Source: Sipunculus nudus | Taxonomy: Eukaryota; Annelida; Sipuncula; Golfingiida; Sipunculidae | Direction of reading: 5' to 3' | DNA: 64,000 bases | Assembly (NCBI GenBank): GCA_026874595.1 | Contig: CM049310.1 | Location: 81,640,556 to 81,704,555, forward strand | Notes under the pieces: generated by a model | What the model was told of the DNA's origin: nothing | Database searches by the model: none | The model's input: the letters and a program-made list of their open reading frames with translations, nothing else | Part shown: piece after piece, positions 23,284 through 35,110 of the stretch | Layout of the letters: the number at the start of each line of letters is the position of its first letter | Numbering within the stretch: the stretch's first letter is position 1 | Position numbers and translations under genes: made by a program

Positions 23284-24255
23284 AATGAAATAAGGGACCA
23301 AAATTGTTGTTCAATCATCCCTGAAACAATCACAGAGTTGTAACGATTTATTCACATTTCACGGAAAGGGTGCCTACTGAAAATTTGGCAATATTTTAAT
23401 ATGCTCACAAATAAATTCCAAATAGTATTCTGTGATGAAAAAATGGGACAAGGACTTAATTAGCTATAATGAAACTAAAACCCTACAATGCAAAATATTT
23501 GTGTAATATAAGCAAATCAGTTTCTTAGTAAACAGTCTATTTTTATACAACATATCAACCCCATTTATGAAGGTCAAGGTCACTGGTCACGTGCTCAAAC
23601 AACTAGCTTTTAATGCCTCTGATTGGTTTGATCTAAATATGCTTAACAAATGTAGCTGTATCAATGTGTGGCTGCACACCCATGGCAGACGCCATATTAC
23701 TTGGCCACAAGTTCCAAAAAGAACCAGATGGTTGCGAATATAAATGTTGGTTTTCTTTTTATATTAAATGTTACACCTAACATTAGGCATTTGGTCCCTC
23801 ACCAGTTTTTGTGATAATTTGTGTTACATTTAAGTTAAAGAGATTAATGGCCAACAACTTATACAGATTGGTGGAACTGATTATAGTAAAAAATATATAT
23901 TAGCCTTTACATACATCTCCCACCTAACGCCTTAGGTAATAATATGAAAATTTATGCAAATTAATGTAAGAATCTGCAGTTTGTTTATTACACATTTTTA
24001 CAGATCAACTTCTATAAAGTCCTGTTTTCATGTCTGTATAAGACAATATTCCATGAACTTGTATGGGGTTTCTAGAGTGAAATTAAATGAAGAGAAAAAT
24101 GTTTGAGGAATGAATTATCTCAATTAATCAAGTAAGCTTAAATAACTTACAATCTCAGACCAATAGGCCCTGTAGTTAACTGTGTGTTTTTGAATACTTA
24201 CTAAGAAATGTTCTGATAATGCGCTGACTTGTCTGATTCCCTTAGTATGTAAGTC
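23284..24255. other. no gene seen
   Basis: AT-rich DNA. No ORF above the reporting length has motifs. Confidence 0.45.
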
Positions 24256-24259
24256 TACA

Positions 24260-24455
24260 GTACCTGCTGGTCATAAGTGTGTAACCATCCCCATTGGTGG
24301 GTCAAACGCTGAGGAACCTCAAAAGGACGCCTTCCCATTAAGCCTGCAAACCGCTCAGCCTGGGCGGGGCCAACCGTTTTAATCTGACCGCTCCACGGCT
24401 GGGATTTGAACTCACGATCTCCTGTGCTCTATTCATAGACGGTTTATATATATAA
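24260..24455 (-). mobile_element. tRNA-derived SINE, family S, truncated copy on minus strand
   Basis: Read on the minus strand: TAGAGCACAGGAGATC, GTGAGTTCAAATCCCAGC (B-box-like), GTGGAGCGGTCAGATT and TTTGCAGGCTTAATGGGAAG. It is the same head and body as the other copies. The 3' part with the GGTGCGGT block is missing. Confidence 0.65.
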
Positions 24456-25925
24456 AGGTATAAACTGTGGTGCGGATCTCATCTGTGCCTGATTTGTACA
24501 GTGGTTATGTATAATAATTGCCGTATTTATTTACCGAAATTAATGCCGGCAAAGACTAGATGAGTTTGTATTGACATTCTGCAAACCCTGATTGTTCAAG
24601 TGAGACATTCAAACTACTTTACTCAACAATTATTCAACAAAATTTTCCTTAATATTCCCTATAAGTTGCTAACCTTCCCGTATTGTCATACTTCAACTGT
24701 ATTTGCATCATTTAAAAATATCAAATGTACCTATAACCACATCACTAGTTGAAACCCTCGAAAGTATTGACAAAATATTTCAGATTTAATCATTGCAGAG
24801 AACCAAATATCAATTTAAAATAAGGATAGTCATCAAGAATGCCAAACCTGTAACATCAGAGCTTGCCCAAACGCCAAGAAGGTATTTATGATATTTTTGC
24901 AATTTGCATAACATTAGAGTGGTGCTTTTAATGTCCCACACTAGCGTCTCAGTTATGTTCATGTTGCTAGAATGATGTTTCTAATCCCAAAATGGCGTTA
25001 ATAAGGTGAAAGAAGTGCCTTTTCAATGAAGTTATTAATAATGACGGTTAAAAGAATTGACGGGAAAATGCAATTAAATAATTCCTATATGAAATTGATT
25101 AAATTGGTTAATATGTCATAGAAAATATGTATAAAAACATATGATTTTCTTCATAAGAATTACGCTTATTGATTATATTTGTACAGATATAATTAAAGAA
25201 GATTATAAGGATTAAGAGAAAGAAATATTAAAATGTTTAATTAATTAGGAGGATAAATATATTTTTGTCATAGATATATGTTATAGCCGATAAATTATCC
25301 CTGAAGAATGCCGTATTTAATATCGCATGTAATGCATTGTATAACCGGCCATGTAATGATACTATGTACCATAAATTATGTCATGAACTGCATCTCGTTT
25401 GTTAAAATAAGAAAAACAAACTGATATAATGATAAGCGTTTTTACCAGCAAGAAGTGCCGTTTGTGTTTGCGCACCCCTGGCCTTTGACAAAAGGCCACC
25501 AGGGGCACAGCTTTACGGGGGCTGTATTTCATCCGGTTGTAAGGCCAGCTCATTTGAGTCGATATAAACAACCCACTCAAAGCATCATATCCTTAGTGAC
25601 GTCTCAAAGAAGCGATTACGGGTTACGTAGGGTTAGGGTTTAAGTTTTGTTCCACCTGGTCGCTCCGATAAAGGTATCAATTGTATTATATTAAGTTAAA
25701 TATAAACCGTGTGAACAACAAGTTGTTTCCAAGGGGCCTTTTTGACAGCTTCATTTAATCTACAGCCAAAAGTTGTCCAGTGTAATAAGGACGCGGATAA
25801 AGATAAGACATAAGTCGAGGTCAGAATGAGGTATGGAACAATATGATTAATGGTGTCCACATAAGGATAAAGGGTGACACCCAAGAAGACACCAGAGGCG
25901 AGGGGAGGAGATCAAAGAGGCGTTT
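24456..25925. other. no gene seen
   Basis: AT-rich DNA with short ORFs at 25362-25643 and 25696-25884 that show no motifs. Confidence 0.45.
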
Positions 25926-25929
25926 GCTG

Positions 25930-27480
25930 TAAGATACCTGTGGAGACGGAAGGGGAATACAGGATATGGAAAAGGAGGAGATAGTAACTTACAAAGGAGA
26001 AGACGGGGAGAAGGAGTATATAGAAGAATAATAACGTAATAAAACGTAAGTTAGGAGAAGAGGGAGAGAAGGGGTCCATAGAAGACTATTAACATACGTA
26101 AGGAGAAAACGGAGAGATGGAGTCTATGGAAGAATAAAAACGTACTTTAGGAGAAGACGGTGAGAAGGAGTATATAGAAGAATAATAACATACGTTTGGA
26201 GAAGAGGGAGAGAAGGATTACAAAGAAGAATAATAACGTACGTAAGGAGGAGACGGGGAGAAGGAGTACATAGAATAATAATAACACACATTAGGAGAAG
26301 ACGGAGAGAAGGAGTATAGAGAAGAATAATATCTTACGTTAGGAGAAAACGGAGAGAAGGATTCTATAGAAGAAAAAAAAGACGTTAAAAGAAGACGGAG
26401 AGAAGGAGTATATACAAGAATAATAACATATGTAAGAAGAAAACGGAGAGAAGGAGTCTATAGAAGAATAATAACACACATAAGGAGAAAACGTAGAGAA
26501 GGAGTCTAATAAAGAATAAAACGTACGTTAGGAGAAGAGGGAGAGAAGGGGTCTATGGAAGACTAATAACATACGTAAGAAGAAAACGGAGAGATGGAGT
26601 CTATGGAAGAATAAAAACGTACGTTAGGAGAAGACTGTGAGGAGGAGTATATAGAAGAATAATAACATATGTTTGGAGAAGACGGGGCGAAGGAGTACAT
26701 AGAAGAATAATTACACACATAAGGAGAAGACGGCGAGAAGGAGTATATAGAAGAATAATAACGTACGTAAGGAAGAGACGGGGAGAAGGAGTACATAGAA
26801 AATTAATAACACACATAAGGAGAAGACGGAGAGAAGGAGTATAGAGAAGAATAATATCTTACGTTAGGAGAAAACGGTGAGAAGGAGTATTACAAAAATG
26901 ATAACATATGTAAGGAGAAAACGGAGAGAAGGAGTCTATAGAAGAATAATATCACACATAAGGAGAAAACGTAGAGAAGGAGTCTAATAAAGAATAAAAC
27001 GTACGTTAGGAGAAGAGGGAGAGAAGGGGTCTGTGGAAGACTAATAACATACGTAAGAAGAAAACGGAGAGATGGAGTCTATGGAAGAATAAAAACGTAC
27101 GTTAGGAGAAGACGGTGAGAAGGAGTATATAGAAGAATAATAACACACATAAGGAGAAGACGTGGAGAAGGAGTCTATAGAAGAATAATTACGTACGTGG
27201 GGAGAAGAGGGAGAGAAGGAGTCCATAGAAGAACAATAACGTACTTGACGAGAAGACGAAGAGAAGAAGTCTATAGAAGAAAAAAACGTACGTTAGGAGG
27301 AGACGGGGAGAAGGATTATATAGAAGAATAATAACATACGTAAGGAGAAGACGGAGAGAAGGAGTTTATAGAAAAATGATAACGTACGTTTGGAGAAGAC
27401 GGAGAGAAGGAATATATAAAAGAATAATATCGTACGTAAGGAGAAGACGAAGAGATGGAGTATATAGAAGGATTTACAGC
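25930..27480. repeat. minisatellite A, ~48-bp purine-rich unit, ~32 copies
   Basis: The typical unit joins GGAGAAGACGGAGAGAAGGA, GTATATAGAAGAATAATAAC and GTACGTAA. The palindrome ACGTACGT recurs in many copies. Copies differ by substitutions and short indels. Minus-strand ORFs (YSSIYSFSPSSP type) are periodic artefacts. Confidence 0.92.
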
Positions 27481-27589
27481 GTATAAAAAATGTGCAAACA
27501 CACGAGGAGCAGCTGCAGCAATAGACAAAAAGATACCAGTGGAGGTTGATAATGAAGGAAGAGAGGGACTAGATAAAAAGAAACGGAGA

Positions 27590-28785
27590 TAAAAGGAAAA
27601 GGAAACAAGAAATCAGAAGGGCGGAGAAAAATATAACTAGATATCAAGAAATCAGGGGAGAGGAACTGAAAAAAAGGCGGATTAGACATACAGAATCGGG
27701 GGAGAGGGACGGAGATAAGGAGGTTTAGACATCAAGAAATCAGGAGAGAAGGTGGAAAAAAGAGGATTAGACATCAAGAAATCAGGGGATAGGGACTGAG
27801 GAAAGAAAGATTGGAAATCCAGAAATCAGTGGATAGGGACTGAGACAAGGAAGATTAGACATCAAGAAACCAGGGGAGAAGGACTGAAAAAAAAGGGAGG
27901 ATGAGACGTAAAAAAAATCGGGAAGAAAGACGGAGATAAGGAGGTTTACACATCAAGAAATCAGGGGAGAGAGACTGAGAAAGGAAGGATTAGACATCAA
28001 GAAATCAGGAGAGAAGGACTGAGAAAAGGGAGGATGAGACATCAAGAAACCAGGGGAGAGGGACTGAAAAAAGGGAGGATGAGATATCAAAAATTCAGGG
28101 AAGAAGGACGGAGATAAGGAGGAATAGACATCAAGAAAGCAGGAGAGAAGGTAGGAAAAAGAGGATTAGACATCAAGAAATCTGGGGATAGGGACTGAGG
28201 AAAGAAAAAATTAGAAATCAAGAAATCAGGGGAGAAGGACTGAGAAAAGGGAGGATGAGACATCAAGAAACCAGGGGAGAGGGACTGAAAAAAGGGAGGA
28301 TGAGACATCAAAAATTCAGGGAAGAAGGACGGAGATAAGGAGGAATAGACATCAAGAAAGCAGGAGAGAAGGTAGGAAAAAGAGGATTAGACATCAAGAA
28401 ATCTGGGGATAGGGACTGAGGAAAGAAAAAATTAGAAATCAAGAAATCAGGGGATAGCGACTGAGAAAAGGAAGATTAGACATCAAGAATTCAGGGATAG
28501 GGACTGAGAAAAGGAGGATTAGACATCAAGAAACCAGGAGAGAAGGACGGAGAGAAGGAGGATTAGACAACAAGAAATCAGGGGATAGAGACTGAGAAAA
28601 GGAGGATTAGACAACAAGAAATCAGGGGATAGAGACTGAGAAAAGGAGGATTAGACAACAAGAAATCAGGGGATAGAGACTGAGAAAAGGAAGATTAGAC
28701 ATCAAGAAATCAGGATAGAGGAACTGTGAGGAGGAGGACTAGAAATCAAGAAATCAGGGGAGAGGGACTGACAAAGGAGATGAAG
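27590..28785. repeat. minisatellite B, ~44-46-bp purine-rich unit, ~26 copies
   Basis: The unit holds GAGGATTAGACATCAAGAAA, TCAGGGGAGAGGGACTGA and GAAAAG. A higher-order duplication of about 226 bp is seen (28078-28300 against 28304-28525). Three near-identical 44-bp units sit at 28560-28690. Confidence 0.92.
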
Positions 28786-28799
28786 ACAAATAAAAACTA

Positions 28800-29345
28800 A
28801 AAGAGAGAGATCGAGTTAAAGACAATAACAATAAGAGGGACTAGAAGAGGAGAGGGGATTGGAGAATACAAGAACAATATAAAGAACAGAGGAAAAGAGA
28901 AAAGAAAGACAATACAATAAGAGAATAAAGTACAGAGGAAAAGGGAAAAGGAAAAGAATACAAGAAGAGAAAAAAGTACAGAGGAGAAGGGAAAAGGAAA
29001 AGAATACAAGAAGAGAATAAAGTACAGAGGAGAAAAGAAAAGAAAAGAATACAAGAAGAGAATAAAGTACAGAGGAGAAGGGAAAAGAAAGAGATTACAA
29101 GAAGAGAATAAAATACAGAGGAGAAGGGAAAAGAAAGAGATTACAAGTAAAGAATAAAGTGCAGAGGAAAAGGGAAAAGAAAGAGATTACAAGAAGAGAA
29201 TTGAGTACAGAGGAGGAGGGATGGACAGGGGAAGACAGGAGTATTTCAAGAAGATACTCGAACAGGGAGGAGAAAAGAAAGGTTATAAAGCAAGGGAAGG
29301 ATAGATATGATCTATTGGGAAAGGTGGAAGTAGAGCAGGCATGAA
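28800..29345. repeat. minisatellite C, ~45-bp purine-rich unit, ~10 copies
   Basis: The unit combines AAGAAGAGAATAAAGTACAG and AGGAGAAGGGAAAAG with variable AAAGAATAC/AAAGAGATTAC endings. It follows minisatellite B without a gap. Confidence 0.9.
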
Positions 29346-29399
29346 GAGAAAAAAATATATTCTGGAAGGGAGAAGGAAAGGGGTATCTCAGAGTGTATA

Positions 29400-29974
29400 A
29401 AAGTCGGATACTAATGAAACTTATTTGGGTTGTACATAATGTTACGCTTAAATAAGTGCCACGGGCTCATCTGCAGAACTGCAAATCAAACGCTGGCCCT
29501 GATCCAATGAATGGGCGGTCTCTGCCCGGGACAAAGGATTCACCCAGTAACACAATGGTATATAATCCCTTGTATTAAATATATATTATGGTGACCCAAA
29601 GTCCCTCCAAAATTTACTGTATTTTACCAAGGAGATATTTAAGATTCCACAAAACTTTATTAAAATCTGCTCAGAATGTTTTGGGTAAATGTTCTAACTG
29701 ACAAACCAAGCAACACGGCGGAGGTATGATAAACTGTGAATTTAAAATACTGGAGACCAGTAAACAATATTGTTAATATTTAATAAGTCACTTCAAATAG
29801 AATTTACGCAATTAAAAGACAATAACAATTGTGTTCTTTTTGTTGTTTTGTTTAGAAATCTCTTTCAGGCATCCATTCTCCGGTCTTTCGTGTTAACCTG
29901 AATCTTTCAATTTCCTTGTTAAACCTAGATTTAGCTTTCGTGTTCTGTGTGTGGGTGAAATTATTACCGCCGGA
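29400..29974. other. no gene seen
   Basis: Unique-looking AT-rich sequence between the purine block and the candidate exons. Confidence 0.4.
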
Positions 29975-30085
29975 TTACAAGAGCTCACTTGAATGAGGAT
30001 TGGACATGACACGGGAAAAGGAATCCAGTGTAGGGGACAGCTGGCGGTCTTTCCATTCTTTCAGAGTTTCTTCGTAACTGGCAAA
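29975..30085 (-). CDS. candidate terminal exon of an unidentified gene
   Basis: On the minus strand, after TTTTTAG, 36 open codons read FASYEETLKEWKDRQLSPTL then DSFSRVMSNPHSSELL, followed by TAA. The polar, helix-like composition and lack of repetition look protein-coding. No family is recognised. The phase (0) does not fit the preceding candidate exon at 30552-30621, which ends in phase 1. Either a small exon is missed or one call is wrong. Confidence 0.3.
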   Translation of the reverse strand, partial: FASYEETLKEWKDRQLSPTLDSFSRVMSNPHSSELL

Positions 30086-30551
30086 CTAAAAATATCTTTT
30101 GTTTGAATAAAAAAATAAGTGTTGGTTAAAAACAAGAGAAAAAATGGTAGTTAAAAATTTTTGACAAGTTCTTGATATTTTTATGTTAGTTAAGTAGCCC
30201 GCTCTTACTTGTATGATGATTAAAATAATTTTTGATTTTGTTAAAATATAAGAAATTTATTTAAAAAATTAACCTTTGTTTCAAATTTGAGCCTTTTTTC
30301 TCATCAACGTTTAAAGTTTAATATCTTCAATCCACACAAATGAGAGTATATTTTCAATATTTTGCGATTTTAATCAAATGAAATTTAAAAGTAAAATATC
30401 AAGGGTCAATATGGTCCAAAGACCACTTTTAATATTGATTTTATTCCTAGATAGACCCGAAATACAAAAGAAATTAATCACACACTCCGGCATAAAAGTG
30501 ACTGGAATATAAGTACTCAGAAATACTATTTACGAGATAAATGTCACGTAC

Positions 30552-30621
30552 CCATGAGAATCGTCAGTGCTCGAGACATCAACATGATATCATCAGGAGA
30601 CAGTTGATTCTTTGCAATGAC
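30552..30621 (-). CDS. candidate internal exon of an unidentified gene
   Basis: The minus-strand acceptor is TTTCTTTCTTTAAAG and the donor GTACGTG. They enclose 70 nt open in one frame only: VIAKNQLSPDDIMLMSRALT then ILM. It joins the candidate exon at 31443-31492 in phase 0. Confidence 0.3.
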
Positions 30622-31129
30622 CTTTAAAGAAAGAAAACTTCAATACATAGCTAGAAAAATACAATATTGCGAATTAATAATCGGATATGTTTTATTTAAT
30701 GTTTAAAATTTATGATTTTGCCGTACCTACAAAAATCTAGAAAACGTATACCTTGTCATAAACTACCAGCGACAATAATAGAAACTAAAAAAAATGTTGA
30801 CTTCGTTCAAAATTATGCGTTAAAAATAAATATGAGGAAAGAAACACGGATAATCTATGCTTAGTTATTTGTACTTCAGTTGGAAAACATGTAGGCGTGT
30901 ATATAGATAAAACAGGGATAACTCTTTACACTGAGACATCCCAGCATGCCGTGCGTGCCACCTGGTTATTGAGGTTTTCATGAGCATCCATTATTTACTA
31001 CATTAAACATAAAACTGACATAACAAAATCCTGGTTGCAAGGAATTTATTGAGTGATGCTTGTATTGTAAGCAATTCATGGTTGAGGTTGGAGCGAGACG
31101 TATAATGACGCTACTATAGATATTTTTGG

Positions 31130-31500
31130 GTTAAAATTGATTAGAGCAAGCCTTGTCGAGGATGCCGTAATAAAATGGCGTTATCTGATAAAACTGACTC
31201 AGCGCTTCTTCAGAACTGTCACATTTTTTTTTCTTTTATGGAATCGCTGCAGCAGTCTTTTTGTCAGGTTGCCTGAAGCAGGTCTGGTAAAAACCCTTCA
31301 CGTTCTCAATGCGATGGTGCATCACGCCGCTAATCGCATAGCACTGTCTCAGTGCTGGCGGTCCTTTGAAGATCAGCGCTTGGAGATATATCTCACTTCA
31401 CATCAAAAGTACCGTCCTAAACAATTAGTCAATGGCGCTCACACGGCGAGCCGGTGGCTTTGGTACCTCCGGCGTCTTGCTCGTAAAGTCAGCTAAAATG
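31130..31500 (+). other. GC-richer island with a 119-codon plus-strand ORF
   Basis: An ORF at 31137-31496 runs on the plus strand. Its text (PEAGLVKTLHVLNAMVHHAA) matches no family I know. It overlaps the minus-strand candidate exon at 31443, so at most one is likely to be real. Confidence 0.2.
31443..31492 (-). CDS. candidate internal exon of an unidentified gene
   Basis: The minus-strand acceptor is GTCATTTTAG and the donor GTGAGC. The open frame reads DFTSKTPEVPKPPARR, a proline-rich segment, ending in phase 0 in register with 30552-30621. It lies in a locally GC-richer island (31130-31500). No upstream exon was found. Confidence 0.27.
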
Positions 31501-31895
31501 ACAAGAGATGTTAATGCATTCGACCTCAGCTTTGTGAAAAGATGATCCTACAGTTAACATTAAATATATGGAAGATTCGACATCAGATCTACAAAAGATC
31601 TACAGTAGACTGCAGCGTTCGGACACCTGTAAGATAAGAACACATCACATGACATAGATTTTTACGGTATTTTTGGCTACTGCCATCTTACTTTAAAGAC
31701 ATTACGGCAGTCAGATATATGTGTTACTGTCTATGCCAATGACAGGAAAATACATATGGACAAAGAGTGGCGTCAGCAAAAAGAACATTTTTAAAAAATT
31801 GAACATTAAATTTATGTCAAAATGTTTTATCCGAAATCGCACTCTATCTGTTGGCGTGCCCATGAAATAACATCTGATTCCACTAAACTATTGTG
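31500..31895. other. no gene seen
   Basis: Short imperfect inverted motif around AGATCTACAAAAGATCT (31587-31603). Nothing else. Confidence 0.4.
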
Positions 31896-31898
31896 TGC

Positions 31899-31960
31899 GG
31901 GGGGGGGGGGGGGCTGTGTGTGTTTGTGTGGGTGTGATGGTGTGTGTATGTGTGTATGGG

Positions 31961-32005
<45 letters not shown>
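31899..32005. repeat. poly-G, (TG)n and (GA)n microsatellites
   Basis: A G-run at 31899-31913 is followed by TG-rich sequence and an approximately 40-bp GA run. Confidence 0.9.
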
Positions 32006-32008
<3 letters not shown>

Positions 32009-32519
32009 TGTGCTAATACACAGAGAGGGTCAGAGAAAAAATCCAGAGGCTTCTGCCATGTCGGAATTATACAGTGAAACCTGTGTTGTACGACCACTCT
32101 GTTAGTGAGCCACTCACAAGTCATTCAGATTTATCTGCTGATTTTAAACGTTTTCATTTATATATGTTTTACGTTTTAGAAAGAGTGTGGCCCAACAATA
32201 CTCTGATTGTCTTCATTTGGAGGGGTTTAAAGATGGCGAATTTGAATTCCTTATGGTTTTGCGCGGATTTCAATTGCGCGATGTTACCATGGATAAGTTT
32301 AAAACAAATATTTAACTGTTATTTTATTATTTAATATGCGGGTAACAACATATTAACCATTTGATGAGGACCAAAGGGAACAGCTAACGAGTGGAAATAC
32401 TTGTTCTTTATCGGAGGATGTAATAAAAAAAACTCGGATATTAATTGTAATATGGAACTTCAGTTACATTTGACGTAAAATATATGTTATTATTTGAAGT
32501 ATCAATCTAAGCAGGGTAA

Positions 32520-32720
32520 GATATATGAAACGCCAAGGAAGCTGTACCGAAAATTACCTGTATAGATGAGGTGTTATTAACGAAAGTTTTAATTTTCGCG
32601 AATATCGTGAATTTAAAACCCTCGCGAGTAAAAAGCCAACCACAGAATTGGAGAAAGAATTTATAAAGAGAGACATGATTATTGAAAACCATATACATGT
32701 ATAAGGCCAAAAAAAAATAA
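32520..32720 (+). repeat. CGCGA-rich dispersed repeat, second copy
   Basis: TTTTCGCGAATATCGTGAAT, AAACCCTCGCGAGTAAAAAG and CCAACCACAGA match 2000-2065 in order. Confidence 0.6.
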
Positions 32721-32739
32721 AAGGTATGGTTCTCATGCA

Positions 32740-34015
32740 CCGCCCGCGGCTGTTTTTACACCCCCCCCCCCCCCCCCCCATCAACAACTTTTATTTTAAT
32801 TTTCATCTTTCAAGAAGATAAAATAATACAATTTTGATAAGATTTCCTTGTTATGTAGTACTGTTGTCTGTTTAGCAAAACAATTCTGTTATTTTCATGC
32901 TTTTCCTGATCATATTACAATTTTATCGAAACATACAAAAAAGGTAAAATAAAATATCGACCGCCTGCAGTGGTTTCTGAAAAAAAGTGCCTGAGAACCA
33001 TATCTTTTTTTTTTTATTTTAGCCTTACTTTGGATGTTTTTAGGACTATTGAGCACTAACACATGGCAGGCTCACTTTTGGCTGTTTTTATTCCTCTCGT
33101 ACCTGAACTTAATTAAATGCGTGAAATATATTATTAATGGTCACTGACGTTTTTGCTTTGAATAAACTGGTTGAGGACCATTTTTTTGTTATTATGTTTT
33201 TGTTACAAAATATTATTTGAACCCAGTATCTCACGAACATTTACAAAATAGTCCTTCTCAAACCGACAAAACGAAGAGTCAATATGATCAAGTGGTCCCT
33301 TTTGCAACAAAAGTTGTTTAAAATAGATGTTTTTAATCTGTGCAAAAATTATCTTAAGTGCCGGACAATTGAAAAGGAGCGAGCCACAATCGTATCACAA
33401 TCTAAAATGTGTTGTCGACAATCAAAGAATTGATTGGTCCCATTTATCTTGTAAGTCAAAACATGGGACATAATACTTGTAGCAGTGAGCAAAGTGTGTG
33501 TGTGTGTGTTTTTTTCTTAGAAAGCTCAGAAAGATAAAAACAATCGAAAAGTTGAAAATGTAGGAGCTTTTTAAAGCCTTAATGCGGAACACGTGCATGG
33601 CTCAACAGTGTCTGTGTATGAATGTTAGTGTCAATCCGTCAAGTGCTTTTCCTACATGAGAAAACGTCCCCTTCAGACAAATGACGAATGAACGACAGAC
33701 GACGGAAGGACTTGGATGAAAACATAGCCTCCTTTGCCGGAGGTAATAAATAGGCCTACTGGAACCACCAGGACCTACTGCCGGATTAAGGCTCTGAGGC
33801 TCTTGGCTACGGAGGCCCCGATGATCATGAGTAAAATGTAACTACATTCTTCATCTAAGTAATCAAACTTTTCTGAAATTATGTTAATGAAATCGAAAGA
33901 GACTTTATAAATTAATCATCGTTGTATTTAATTGCTCAACGAAAGTATGATATCAATAACGAAGTCCACACAGAGCCATACTAAAGCCTCTAGAAAGTCA
34001 TTACAGTTACCGCTT
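32740..34015. other. no gene; homopolymers and a repeat tail
   Basis: A poly-C run (32760-32780) and a (TG)n run (33496-33510) are present. 33640-33750 ends in GACAGACGACGGAAGGACTT then GCCTCCTTTGCCGGAGGT, a tail form common in molluscan dispersed repeats. Confidence 0.4.
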
Positions 34016-34023
34016 CTTAATTG

Positions 34024-34083
<60 letters not shown>
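34024..34083. repeat. (TA)n microsatellite
   Basis: It is a pure TA run of about 58 bp. Confidence 0.9.
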
Positions 34084-34086
<3 letters not shown>

Positions 34087-34479
34087 TCATCAAAGACTTC
34101 ATTACGCTCTGCATCTCGCACAGATTTCATGATAAACATTTTTTCCCCTTATTTTTATTGTTACAAACGGAATAAACGAATGGAGGTGGATGCATCCTGA
34201 GATTGTGGGGCCATTGGCTGCAGCCCACTCAGTCCAAATGTAACTCCGGCTCTGCCTGGGTCCCTTAACAGTTGCCTATATCACCCCTTTATACTCTATT
34301 TTTTTATATTGTGGTTATTTCTGGCCCTCTCAAAATTTTGCTACAATTTTAATGATTCCTAAATAAAACATGAGGAGATGAACTTTTATAGGGGCCTATT
34401 CAGATTTTTGCCATTTATTATATCAAAATAATCCTTGGATTTTTTTTTTTATAAAATAAGACAGAGTAACAGAGATCAT

Positions 34480-35110
34480 ATCCCAGAGGTTTCTCGTTTT
34501 GTTTATATCCACGTGTTTATGATGCAAATAATCCAAATAAAATCAAGTAGGACATCTGGTGGCATGTAAGCAGAACTAGAGTTTTGCAAAGGGACTTTTT
34601 TTAAGTAGTGACCTCTCAACTTCCGCACATATGCAACCAACCACCTTAGTTTACATGTTGTTTGTCTAAGTGTCAACAATGGCGCACGTCAAATATTTAC
34701 TCATAACTTGTAGATAAACATGCTTATTCATCCCTCACAGAGACGTTTTCTAAGAAATTTTATTTAATGGAATTACCTAGAGTTCCTTGATATGGACGCA
34801 GAGTGAGCCAGAAATCACTTAATTCTACAGAAAAGGTAGGGGAATAGCTGACTTTAATAATAAATAAATGGTTTTATTTGTAATAAAATTAATTTGGTCT
34901 GCAGATTTAATAAAGAATATCGCACTATATCATTAGCACAACGTTGTGTAAACAACGGTGTGAGGTCACTACAAACAAGCAGTTGTGAAGATAAACACGA
35001 ATTATGGGAGAGCACCGACAGAGTGCTGATTGCAAGTGTGCCTGCGCTGTTCAAATGTGACGCGAGTTGGCGCCACCCCTCGATAATTCTTGTGTCTTAA
35101 ATGGTGAAGA
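34480..35110 (+). repeat. dispersed repeat family X, long copy
   Basis: AGAGTTTTGCAAAGGGACTT, AGTGACCTCTCAACTTCC, TGTTGTTTGTCTAAGTGTCA, GAATTACCTAGAGTTCCTTG and AAAAGGTAGGGGAATAGCTG follow the family order. It then continues through AAATGGTTTTATTTG to TTGGCGCCACCCC, which also occurs in the 42240-42900 copy. Confidence 0.6.

Noticed and set aside
26563-29054. Minus-strand ORFs rich in Ser/Tyr/Phe/Pro
   Set aside because: They are translations of the 44-48-bp minisatellite units and change with each indel. There is no start context or family.
31137-31496. 119-codon ORF as a real protein gene
   Set aside because: There is no recognisable family and no supporting splice or promoter structure. 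It is kept only as a weak island note.
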